From: Alopecurus myosuroides
Lineage: Eukaryota > Streptophyta > Magnoliopsida > Poales > Poaceae
Direction of reading: 5' to 3'
Assembly: GCA_028641055.1 (NCBI GenBank)
Contig: CM054057.1
Location: forward strand, 726,922,484-726,986,483
Length of the DNA: 64,000 nucleotides
Shown here: piece after piece, positions 45,082 to 55,409 of the stretch
Layout of the letters: each line of letters begins with the position of its first letter
How positions within the stretch are numbered: the stretch's first letter is position 1
Made by a program: the position numbers and the translations under genes
Notes under the pieces: model-generated
What the model saw: only the letters and a program-made list of their open reading frames with translations
Database searches by the model: none
What the model was told of the DNA's origin: nothing

Positions 45082-46640
45082 ATGGCAGAAACCGGAGAAG
45101 CACCTTCTTCTCCCCTCCACGTCCTTGTGTTCCCGTGGCTCGCATTCGGCCATATCATCCCCTACCTCGAACTCTCCGAGCAGCTGGCCAGACGCGGGCA
45201 CGCCGTCACCTTCATCTCCGCGCCGAGGAACCTCGCAAGATTGAGGCCCATCCAAGAGGACCTCTCCTCCCGCATCCGCCTCGCCCCCCTGCCCCTGCCG
45301 AGCGTCGAGGGGCTACCAGACGGCGCCGAGTCGACCGCCGACGTCCCGCCGGAGAAGGTCGAGCTGCTCAAGGTGGCGTTTGACGGCCTCGCCGCACCGT
45401 TCGCTAGCTTTCTCGCCGAGGCGTGCACCGGACAAGCAGAGGGCTTTGGCAAGAAGCCCGACTGGGTCTTGGTCGACTTCGCCCACTACTGGCTCCCGCC
45501 CATCGCTGAGCACCACAAGGTACGTACGACGTGGCCCGTGCGCCTTTTTCTCCATCTTCATGCTGCTTAAGATCAGCGGGCGTGTAGGTGCCGTGTGCCT
45601 TCTTCTCCATCTTCCCTGCGGCGTTCATCGCCTTCGTCGGACCCAAGACGGAGAACGACGCGGACCCGCGGACAACACCGGAGGACTTGACGGCGCAACC
45701 CCGGTGGATCCCGTTCCCCACCCCCATCGCCCACCGTCTCCACGAGGCCAAGGTCCTCATCCAGGCGTTCCATCCCAACGCCTCCGGCACGTCCGACATC
45801 TCCCGCTTCTGGCAGACGGAGCAGCGCTGCCCGCTCATCATCCTGCGCAGCTGCCGCGAGGTCGAGGGCCCGCTCTGCGCCCTCCTCGCCGACCTCTTCA
45901 GCAAGCCCGTTGCGCCCGCCGGCCTCCTCTCTCCGTACGACGCCGCGCGCGCTGCCCAGGCCCAGCAAGCCGCCGCCGACCATGCCGTCGTCGAAGGTGA
46001 CAACAAGGAGAGCGCCAGCCTCATGCGCTGGCTGAACGAGCAGCCGGCGCGGTCCGTGATCTACGTCGCGTTCGGAAGCGAGGCGCCACTGGCCCACGAC
46101 CACGTCCGCTCGCTGGCGCTCGGGCTGGAGCTCGCTGGCGTGACGTTCCTCTGGGCGCTGCGGGAGCGGAGCGCCCCCCTGCTCCCTGACGGGTTCGAGG
46201 AGCGCGTGGCTGGGCGCAGCGTGGTGCACGTCGGGTGGGTGCCGCAGGTGCGTGTCCTCGCGCACGGCGCGGTGGGAGCGTTCCTGACGCACGCCGGGTG
46301 GAGCTCCCTCATGGAGAGCTTCCTGTTCGGCCACCCGCTCGTCATGCTGCCGCTGTTCGCCGACCAGTGTCTCACGGCGCGGGCCATGGTGTCCAATGGG
46401 GTCGGTCTGGAGGTGCCCAGGGACGAAGATGACGGCTCGTTCGGTAGGGACGACGTTGCCATGACAGTGCGGCGGGTGATGGCGGAGAACGAGGAAGGGA
46501 AGACGTTCGCGCGCAACGCCAAGGAGTTGCAGGAGATCCTATGGGACAGGGCGAAGCAGGAGAAGTATGCCGACGAGCTGGTGGAGCGTTTACAGCAGGG
46601 ACTGCGAATGCAACTCCACAGCTACGAAAAGGACTCCTAA
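45082..46640 (+). CDS. UDP-glycosyltransferase, UGT91-like, two exons
   Basis: Exon 1 (45,082-45,519) and exon 2 (45,588-46,640), joined at a phase-0 68-bp GT/AG intron, give 496 residues, a normal length for plant family-1 UGTs. They move sugar from a UDP-sugar to small acceptors such as flavonoids or terpenoids in the cytosol. Catalytic His24 lies in FPWLAFGH and the partner Asp132 in VDFAHYW. The PSPG donor box is exactly 44 residues, Trp363 to Gln406 (WVPQVRVLAHG ... PLFADQ), ending in the DQ pair usual for UDP-glucose users. The HAGWSS variant, VPCAFFSIF and overall pattern fit the UGT91 (rhamnosyltransferase-like) group; acceptor is unknown. Without splicing the frame stops at 45,570. 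Confidence 0.85.
45520..45587 (+). other. 68-bp UGT intron overlapping a local duplication
   Basis: It runs GTACGTACGACG to GCGTGTAG. Within it, 45,536-45,559 repeats 45,591-45,614 of exon 2 at 22 of 24 positions, 55 bp apart. Both copies could encode PCAFFSIF. Confidence 0.7.
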
Positions 46641-46689
46641 ATGCTGGGCGATCCGACCGTGTGGTTTCTCTCTCCCCTATTCGATTGCT

Positions 46690-46812
46690 GCAACATTGTA
46701 CTTTCTTTTATTTTTCTTTCTTTTCACTATGTGTGTGTGGTTGATTGTTTCACCATGTCATTTTCTTTCTTTTCAATAATTTGGATGTGTCATTCCACCA
46801 TGTCTTATCCAG
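46690..46812. repeat. UGT 3' flank, repeated near 48,000-48,105
   Basis: TTTCAATAATTTGGATG, preceded by a C/T-rich stretch and GTGGTTGAT and followed by ATTCCACCATGTCTTATC, recurs with changes at about 48,000-48,105. The AATAAT in it may act as polyadenylation signal. The match stops at 46,812 where a new sequence (AGTGGCGGAGG) begins. Confidence 0.75.
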
Positions 46813-47788
46813 TGGCGGAGGACGGGAAAAAATTAAGGTCGGGCAAAGTCTAAAGCATACAAGAGTTTCAAGAAAAAAAATAAAAATAGTATGAACACAT
46901 TAATACATATACGATTCTAATCATAATCACTTAGCACTTGCTCTACTCGGTCTTATGATTTTGAAAACTTTCATCTGCATCGACCAGTTGGTGGCCTAAA
47001 CTGGTCCGGCCACAGGGAACATGGTTAGGGTGGGGAGCACATTTTCCGCAACGATACATATAATACATAAATAATTAATGAGATACTCCGTAGTTTTGCG
47101 TGGTTAGGGTGGGGAGTACATAATATGTTGGTAAATGTTGTACAATATTCTTAAGCCCGTAGTTTTGCGTCAAGTAGCAAGGAGCCAAGAAAACAAATGG
47201 TCTAAACTTATTTCTTTTGTTTTTCATATCGACTAAATTTATTTCGAAGCCTATTCACCCAGCATAGCCGCATAGGTGTCAACTATAAGCCGTAAATCTC
47301 TAAACACAAATGTGCACACTAAAGGCTTAAAACTGTGCAACTCTGATGAGAAATCAAGCCTATGAATAAAAAAGACGAACCTAGTATTAACATACTATAG
47401 GAAAGCATCGGCAAGCTGGGATCTGGATACTAGATTGGGTATGTCATGGAGGCCTTGCTGCTATCGCTGATCTATCTGCTCGGCCCTAGGGTCCCTGCGC
47501 AGCCGCGTGGTCTTGTTTTCATCTGTACGTTCGTGTCTTCCACTGCACGAAGTGTCAAAGGTACACGGCCTCAAGCCCAGTTGGCCCAATTGAACAAGGC
47601 TAGTAGGCAGCGCCAGCGCACCTCTTTTCCCTTCCTCTTTCTTCTCTAAACGCGATGCTGGCAGAGGCGCAAAGAGATCGATCGCCGGACGTTTGCTGAT
47701 CGACAGATACATATATACCTATACAAATGTTTGTCCCCGAAATCAAGGTAGGGCGGCTGCCCTACCTTGCCCTATTGGGTGATTCTAC
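46812..47788. mobile_element. Putative small DNA transposon (hAT-like end)
   Basis: It starts CAGTGGCGGAGGACGGG at the point where the 3'-flank repeat is interrupted, an opening often seen at grass hAT-like elements, followed by AAGGTCGGGCAAAGTC. The right part has CAAGGTAGGGCGGCTGCC. Ends and duplication are not clean. No transposase frame is seen. Confidence 0.35.
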
Positions 47789-47790
47789 TA

Positions 47791-47893
47791 CTCCCTCTGA
47801 TTCATATTAATAGATGCTGAAGTGGATGTATTTAGACATGTTTTATTGCTAGATACATCCATTTCAGCACCTATTAATATGGATCGAAGGGAG
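47791..47893. mobile_element. Stowaway-type MITE
   Basis: About 103 bp, starting CTCCCTCTGATTCATATTAATAG and ending in its near reverse complement ATTAATATGGATCGAAGGGAG, flanked by TA on both sides. The whole element folds as a hairpin, as Tc1/mariner-related Stowaway MITEs do. Confidence 0.88.
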
Positions 47894-47895
47894 TA

Positions 47896-50575
47896 GTACT
47901 TTCTAGTAATGCTAGAGTTACGGACGGGATTTTACGGGATCTAGAGAGAAATCGAAGGATATACCCGACCTAAAATTCGCTTCTCTGTTTCTTGGATTGT
48001 TCTGCTTTTTCTTTCTTTCACCATGTGCGTGGTTGATCGTTTTCCCATGTTTTTTTTTCAATAATTTGGATGCATGTGCGATTCCATCATGTCTTATCTG
48101 CACGAGGGTGAGGACGGCAATGCGTGCTCCCGACTGCCCGGCCTCCTGCTTCGCCCATCCGCCTTCCTCCCGTCCTCCAGCACGCCGCTGTCGTTCAACC
48201 AAGAGCAGGCAACCCTAAGCAGGACCAGCACGCGGACACCGGGGCGGCCTGGCTTGTACATCTACGAGGACGGGATGTCGGCGCGGAGCTCGCGTGGCCG
48301 GCATGCGGCCAGGGTGGACGGCACACGGATGGCACACAACAACGCGTCCGTCGCGTAGGAGTGGCCACGCACTCCGGCGTCGTCCTCCAGCATGGCCATG
48401 GCCATGGAGGTGGTGCACCCGCCCTCCCGTGCCATCCTTGTTAGCCAAAACTTTAATTTATAGGATTTTGGCAACAATTGGATTCAACAAATATGAGACT
48501 TCTACCTTGTTCAGGATTAGCACTGGACATGATGTCTTTCTTCTTCTCTCTTCCTCTTTCTTTTAGTGTTCTTCTGATGGATGAAGAACTAGACTCTTAT
48601 TAGTGTTTGTGCTATGACGTTCGCTTAACTTTACAGCAGCGCTTCCGCTGCGTGTGCGACAAATCTTCTCACCTTTCTGCAGCGCTTCCACTGCTATACG
48701 ACTAGTGTCGCTGTGAGACGATTGATATCTAATCTGGCCAAGCAGCGATCCTTTTATAGGCAGGGATGGATGGACGCGTCCGTTGCATGCAGCAGCCGCG
48801 TCGCTTCAGCGTATATAGACGGTGAGATACATGGAAACTTGGTGCGTTTCCGGCCGGAGCGACGCGTCCGTCCAACGCATCGGTCCACCAAACGTCACGT
48901 CTCTGTGAAGCCCACTAGGCCATGTATGCATCGAATCCATCCTTGGACCATTAGGGGTATTAAAACTGAACCAAAACCAAGCTCTCTCACGACACTCTCC
49001 CGATCTGGGCATTTTCAGCCATCGGAACGCCCTCCACTACCCATTTTGGCCGTGAGATATCTAATAATTTCCGCACTGGGCTAAAATTCCCTAAGCCAGC
49101 TACTCCGGAGAACAAATCGACGTTCTCTGGTTAATTGGGCCTAAAAAATGCACCAAAGCCCAACTAGGTCTTACGACCAAACAAACACAAGCGACGAACC
49201 GGCAATCGGTAGGAAAAAACGTAAAACAGAGATGTGGAGACTTGAGAGACACAGGCGCATGCAGCGAGGGCAGAGGCGATGTGGCTCTGGCTTCACAACG
49301 CCGCCGCTGTGCCACCGGTTATGGCCGCCTCTACCACCAATCAGCGGTATTACTCACCGGCCAGACCTCTCCTAGGTCTAATCCACCGCTTCCTTCCTGC
49401 CGCTGATGTTTCATGGCCCCGCGCACGCTCTCACATCGAACCCTAGATGCGCTCGCGATCGCCGGCGTGGTTGCTGGTAGCCGTCGGCATGGCCGGTGGG
49501 GCTCTCCGTATGGCTTCCCCTTCGACCCGCGCCTCCTTTAGGATGCCCGTGTCGCCTTGGTGCCCCTGCGCCGACTCGCCTTTTACGCTGCCCACGCATG
49601 CCCCGTGCCTCCGTGCCTATGCATGCGGTTGCCGGCTGCGGGTCCGACAGTCTGTCTTCGTTCGTCTTTGACTACCTTGACAACCTTCTCGGTGGCGGTG
49701 GCGGTGACCGCATCTTCCTCGCCTAAATCCGGTAAATCTCTGTTGTGCCATGATGGTGGATAGAGAGAATAACATCGTTGCACACTGCCCACTTCCCTTG
49801 GCCCCGTCTGATGATCCAATGTATACTAATTTGTGCTCAGGTCATGTATGTGTATGTCTCTTCATTGATCCATGGGGATTTGTTAGCAGACAACTGGCAA
49901 GTCGCTGCTGATGTGTAGGTCGAGGCAAAGTGTCGCTGCTGCCACCACGGACGACTGAAGCCTCTCCCACATTTGGGTTACAATACGTATATATATTGAA
50001 TTTTGCGGAACTGAATTTGGATAGGGCTAGCAGGTGATCTCACCCTTCAATCATGTCAAGAAAAATCGATTGATATTATGGATAATGCACTTTAGTTTGG
50101 TGCAGCAAGGAACATATATATCGAGTTGATAATCCTTTTTCAGGCTTGACATCTTTCACGCTGTTTATGCTCTAAAGAACCGGTTTGGGTGTCCAGGTAA
50201 TTAAGTTTTCTATATATGCTTGTTTACTATTTTCACATATCCATTCATTTCGAAAAAAAAACATACATTTGTTACTGGCCAATTTTATTTCCTTCTGAGC
50301 TAGATCAATGACGATGAAAAAACACTGCAGCTAAGAAACTTCTTAGGGATGGTACAGATTCATTGCTCATTTGCTATTTTGTTGTACATTTTTCTTATTT
50401 CATTTGGTAGAAATAGCAGTAATGGTGTCCTTAACTACCCAAATATGCTTTCCATCACCATTTTCTTCATTTTAGTTATCTCGCTCAGCACAACAGCAAT
50501 TGGTGTTGATAGCATGGTTTCAATATAGCAGATGCCATTAACCTCCTTAGTTATCCATAGAATGTATGTTTAAAG
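47896..50575. other. Intergenic DNA without a supported gene
   Basis: It contains a GC-rich block at about 48,110-48,440 with open frames on both strands (one plus frame of 94 codons from 48,074), and another at 49,220-49,740; neither shows a domain. The 48,000-48,105 part repeats the UGT 3' flank. Confidence 0.45.
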
Positions 50576-50577
50576 TA

Positions 50578-50689
50578 CTCACTCCTTCTCAAAATAATTG
50601 TCGTTGAAATAAGTTGAAATGGATGTATCTAGACTTGTATACATCTAGATACATCTATCTCAATGGAAATTACTCTGAGACGGAGGGAG
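50578..50689. mobile_element. Stowaway-type MITE
   Basis: 112 bp from CTCACTCCTTCTCAAAATAATTG to ACTCTGAGACGGAGGGAG with TA at 50,576-50,577 and 50,690-50,691. The centre (ATGGATGTATCTAGACTTGTATACATCTAGATACATC) is self-complementary. Confidence 0.9.
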
Positions 50690-50691
50690 TA

Positions 50692-51155
50692 CAAATGTGT
50701 TGGCTCAAAAGCCATTGGAACTGTTCACTTTTCAACACTTGTATCGTTGCATTTTAGGAATATATGATTCATTTGAATTGTGATATGGAGTGATTATCTG
50801 AGAAAGGTGCTCCCAAGGTTAATACAGTAACCATCTTCTTTCTCAGAGTGAATGTACTCTCAAGTTATATTTACTTACTCTTCCGGTATGCATTTTAATT
50901 TAACCTATTGTTAAGCTAAAAGCCTAAAAACATTTGAATTAGCCTAAGTCAGTACTTGGAGTAGTACAATCATGCAAGGTGAAGAATGATAATTTAATAA
51001 TGATAAGCCATCGTATCGGTCACAATTTTCTTAGAACTATTTGTGGTTTGGGAGTTTTCTATTGACAGTTAAAAAAGGTACGCGTGTTCTCGCTTGGTGG
51101 ATATCCAAATTAACTCAACAACATTGCATATTTTCTAACGTAAATATTTTAAATA
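50692..51155. other. AT-rich intergenic DNA
   Basis: No gene or repeat recognised. Confidence 0.4.
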
Positions 51156-52475
51156 TCTCTACGATCGTTTGTAAGATTGGATGGATGTGTCAACGTGATA
51201 TTTATCTTGTATGTCTATATATGTGCAAAAATTTCACAGATTCTACTGGAAATATGGTGGGTGTGGCAACCCGCACTATCATGTAATTTTAATGGTCGTT
51301 GGACAATCGTCCTTGATCTCCTGGCGGGGCACAATGTAGCCCTGCCGTGCCGATTATGCTAGCCGGCCAGGTAGGTGAAGATAGATAGGGCCGAGGCAAA
51401 CATTTTTGTATTTACATCGTGATCTTCTGAAACCTCTAATATTTGGAGCTGTAAAAACCCGAAGTGTTTTACTAGTTGTATGGTGAATTTGAACAATATA
51501 AGTTTGTTAGTCTCGGTTTTATCAGGTGTGAACTGCGTTGTTGTCTTCCTAAGTGCTAGTTATGGTTTCAGGATACTACCTAATTCAAAGCCTTGCCCTA
51601 AGTGCAAGAGGCATATTGATAAAAATCAGGGATGCACACATCTTACATGAACACCTCCATGTAAATTACAGTTTTGCTGGTATACGATCAGTCTTCTTAT
51701 GATCTTTCCTATATTCTGTTTTTATTACTTGGAATCTCAAAAGCTGATATGATATTTCTGTTGTTATAATTTAGGTCTACATCTTGGATCATGGTCAAAG
51801 CATGGAGAGAGGACTGGTGGATTTTATAACTATAACCGTTATGAGGCAGCCAGACAAGGAGTGGTATTTATTCTTATCCAAGATATTTACTTCATTACCA
51901 AAATTTATGAATTCGTGTTCTGACTTATCCGTTGCGGTTACAGTATGATATAAATCTGAAAGGAGAAGATAAATGGCAAGAACTCCCGAGGTATTATTAT
52001 GAACGACTGGGAGCCAATCAGTCAGTAAGTTATTCATTGTGAAAAAGTGGAATCTACTACCTTTTCACATGGACAATTATACTTTTAGGTTTCACCTTTT
52101 CTCCCTATTGGTTTGACATTGTGCCATCACTTATTGTGGTTTAATATGTGTTAATGAAAAAGGGGCGGGGGGTACAAACTTGTGTCACAAAATATGCTAT
52201 GATCAGTTGGAGGAATGCTGGCAATAATGTTGTTTCTTGTACAAAAGAAATGATATCCTTGCTTTTAGTTGTTGATGAAATCGTATATTTCAACTCAATT
52301 CTTTGTTCAGCATATCTTTGTTTTTTCATGTGGACATGGAAACATGGAGAGGAAATTTAGGTTGCCCAACTCCCCTGCCCCACCCATCTTAAGCAATATA
52401 AATATATTTTCATCTATTCCGAACAATCTATTTACATAATGGACGGGCGCGGCAACACACGCCTACATGATCTAG
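51156..52475 (+). mobile_element. Putative Helitron carrying a gene fragment
   Basis: The right end has a hairpin (GGCGCG GCAACA CACGCC, 52,446-52,463) followed 8 bases later by CTAG at 52,472-52,475 and a host T, the layout of Helitron 3' ends. A matching TCTCTAC start preceded by A lies at 51,156. Helitrons move by rolling circle, make no duplication and often carry host exons. An RBR ligase fragment lies inside. The 5' end is a weak motif and could be elsewhere. Confidence 0.45.
51572..52024 (+). pseudogene. ARIADNE-type RBR E3 ubiquitin ligase fragment, three exons
   Basis: Exon 1 (51,572 to about 51,679) reads [20 protein letters not shown] then a stop then TPPCKLQFC, the Rcat (RING2) zinc-binding block holding the catalytic Cys of the QGC motif. 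Exon 2 (about 51,775-51,863) reads WSKHGERTGGFYNYNRYEAA. Exon 3 (51,944 to about 52,024) reads RYYYERLGANQS, the start of the ARIADNE region. Introns have GT/AG ends. RBR ligases pass ubiquitin through that Cys. The TGA replacing a zinc-ligand Cys and a frame slip at exon 2 make it a pseudogene. No RING1 or IBR exon was found upstream. Confidence 0.8.
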
Positions 52476-52804
52476 TACGTGCTAATGATGCATGCATGCC
52501 TAAGCATAACCAGCCAAATTTGTTCATCCAAATCACACATATGACTATTTATATTTTATTAGAGAGAGAAGAGGGAATTAAAACCCAGATTTTAATTCTT
52601 TTATTTCTAGCGACCATCATACTAGAACTCTTAGTTAAAATCACTCTAATTTATATTGGCCATATAAAAATTTCTTACATTCTCCCACTTGGCCAATGTA
52701 AAGGCTTGATGATTCACTTAATACTTTAAGTGCGCACTATACTGTGAATTTATCAAGTCATCGATAAGATGCAACTAAGTCGTAGGGATCATGGCGGTCT
52801 CAAG
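52476..52804 (-). mobile_element. Copia-like LTR end and polypurine tract
   Basis: On the minus strand CAAGTGGGAGAA, the usual Copia purine tract, is followed by TGTAAGAAATTTTTATATGG, an LTR-like start at 52,681. To its right lies about 120 bases of internal sequence, cut at 52,804. The LTR appears short or truncated at the Helitron end (52,475). Sequence at 61,537-62,054 may be the same element continued. Confidence 0.5.
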
Positions 52805-53531
52805 TTATTACTAGGTTTTATTCACTTAAAACAACACACAATCATTAACAAACAGAAATGAACACTTCAAAGCAAACACAAGATAAGATCACACAGAACA
52901 GCTAATAACAATCACACAAGCAAAAAGGGTTATTTAATTTAATTGCCAGGTGTTTTTCTCATGTGATAGATAAAGGTAGTGATCAAAACATACCATGAAA
53001 AGAGGATTTTTTAAAGAGGTTCAGCTCAAAACTTGTTATTTCCAAAAGAATATAATCGAGAAAGAAAACAGGGGTAATATAGTCCCCACTTATAGTTTTT
53101 GCAAAAGAGAAAATGGGATGCGGTTTTTGGAATGCTTGCAAGAATATATTGAGTGAAAACTGGTAGGACATGATTACCTCCAAAATACTTTTCATATAGT
53201 TTTGGAAAATACCTTCTGTTTTCTCAAAACTTGGCTTTTGGGTTTCTTCTAAAATCAAAACGTTTTCAAAAAGATTTTTTCCAAAAGAGGGTGGTAGATT
53301 CAGGTGATAAGTTTTCTTGTCATGACTTCATCACAAGGGTCGTGTTTTTAAGAAAGTTATGATCATTGGTTTTAATGTTAGTTGTTAACAAACTCAAACA
53401 CAACACAAGCAACAAGCAAATATAAATCAAAACCAAGCATAAGTCAAACATTTCAAAAAGTTTTTGTTGGCCCTGATTTTTAGGTAATTGAAAACAAGTT
53501 TTTCCCGTCTTCCAAAAATGGGGCTGTTACA
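52805..53531 (-). repeat. Partial 3' LTR (matches 60810-61536)
   Basis: About 95% identical by eye over 727 bases. It stops at TTATTACTAGG where Copia-like sequence begins. Confidence 0.85.
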
Positions 53532-55392
53532 GCTCTTCCCCCCTTAAAATGAATCTCGTCCCCGATATTCGTAAGTGGGTACTATAAGAGTGTAACAACA
53601 AACAAGAGTCTTGGGCTTCTTCAATTTTTGTAAAAGAGGATCCTTTGACGAGGTGGTCTTCTGAGAACTCGAGGTGTTGATGTTGTCAGAAGGTTGCTTG
53701 TCGAGGAGATGGATATCTTCACTTGACCCTTCTAGTCCTTGTTGTTGATGTCGGTAGGACGACACAATCTAGTGAATGGTCATGTCCATGCTGCTTCGTA
53801 GACCTTTTGTCTTTGTCTTGACCTTCTCTCTTTAGGAGTATCACATGTAGTTACCCATGACAACAATCAGGTGTCACAGGGCGTCAGGTCCGTAGACTTG
53901 ACTCTCTCCGATTACTACTATGAAGGCTGTTGGAAAATCCTATATGCTTCTTTGTTCTCTTGGGGTTGACAACATTAAAGTGCAGATGCTTCCCCATTTA
54001 ATTAGTCTTGGTATGTTGTCGGGGATTATCTCCATCTTCATCTCATTTTTGCTTGGTGGCGAGGGCATGTCGTGGAAGACTTCGTTGGGTCTTCATCTTC
54101 ACGAAGCTCTTCAGGTTTCTTCTTAGGTGGCTCACCCAGTTAGCTTTCCCTCAGGAAAACTAGCTAGTGCCGTTTACAAACCTTCAGTTAGATGTTAGTC
54201 TAAAATTAGATAGTTATGTTAGTAGTGCTAGACTGGTAAAGTTTTTGCTAGTGTCACGAGACACAGCTCGCTTCATCTCGGGCTCGAATCTGAATTCATC
54301 GTCCTTCTTGATGGTTCTTGATGTAGGTCTACAAAATGGCGTGTGAAGTCCTCTATCTGACTTGAAGAAGATTGCAGAGTCATGAGCTCTCAGGTTGAAG
54401 TAGAGAGGGTTCCTTACCTTCCACTTCTCACAAGGGGATAACTTTTTTTTAAAGGGATTTTTTTACTAAGTCAGACTTTTGAAGAGATACCCAAAAGTGT
54501 AACTATGGCCGACAGGGCAAAAAGAGTTTTTGGCAAGCAGACAAAAATAAAGCAAGAGGTAAAAGTGTGGTGACTGGTTTTGTCGGAAAAAGGCGTGCTG
54601 GTGAGACACACATGCAAACAAATTCAAAGCACACACAACAAGGGAGCAAGTAAAAAACATCACACAAGAACAAAACACACAGTTAGCACACAAGCAGAGG
54701 ACAAACAAGGTACTTTCAGTACCAGAAGACGTCTAATATCGCCGAAGAATGGGTAGCTCGAGCAAAACAACTAAGCAAAACCTATTGAATCCTATGGGTC
54801 TGGGTTGACCAAGGGTTGTTGAAGTCTTCATGTTGCTAACGTCTTTGTAGACTGTCGTTGTCGAGCTTCACTCTTGGAAATGTCCTCTAATCTCGAGGAT
54901 TCTCTTTATCTCATCCAGGTGGAAAAATCTTGATGGTGAGATAACTTCAATGTCAGAGTTTGTAGCAGGGCTTCGGTATTTGCAGAGAATTCATCTTGAT
55001 GTTGATGATTTAGAAGGAAGCTTGTTTTTCTTCGGGTTGCTAATTACTAAGGTCTTCTTGGGACATCGTCAAGTATGTGATTTTTTTAATAGAAAAGATA
55101 ACAAAAGAAAACTTTTTGGCCAACCTTTAAATAAAAACCAAGGTTTCCTAAACTCATGTTTATAAATTTTTGCAAAATATTTTGAGCCAAGAAAAGAAAG
55201 GAGAAAGAGGTAGGTTTCTGTTTTTCCAATTTCCTATTTTAAAAACTAGGCAATAAGTTTTGAGAAAAAGTAGAAGCCATTCTTAGGGGTTTTCTTAGAT
55301 AAAAACAGTTTAGGTAGTAATATAGTTTTTACCAAAATATTTTTATTTCCTAACTAACGTCCATGCTAACTAAGGTCTCCTAAAGTCAGGAT
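53532..55392 (-). other. Internal noncoding region of the large-LTR element
   Basis: Near 53,532-53,570 the minus strand could read a pol-end-like GDEIHFKGG, but nothing else of gag or pol is recognisable. There are only short ORFs. Confidence 0.5.
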
Positions 55393-55405
55393 GGCTCTAA
55401 TACCA
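55393..55405 (-). other. Primer-binding site, initiator Met tRNA type
   Basis: Minus strand TGGTATTAGAGCC differs by one base from the complement of the plant initiator Met tRNA end, and lies three to five bases from the LTR terminus. Confidence 0.75.
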
Positions 55406-55409
55406 ACTC

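Noticed and set aside
49444..49726. Signal-peptide-like ORF (MRSRSPAWLLVAVGMAGG)
   Set aside because: Short, overlaps two other open frames in GC-rich DNA, no downstream mature-protein features.
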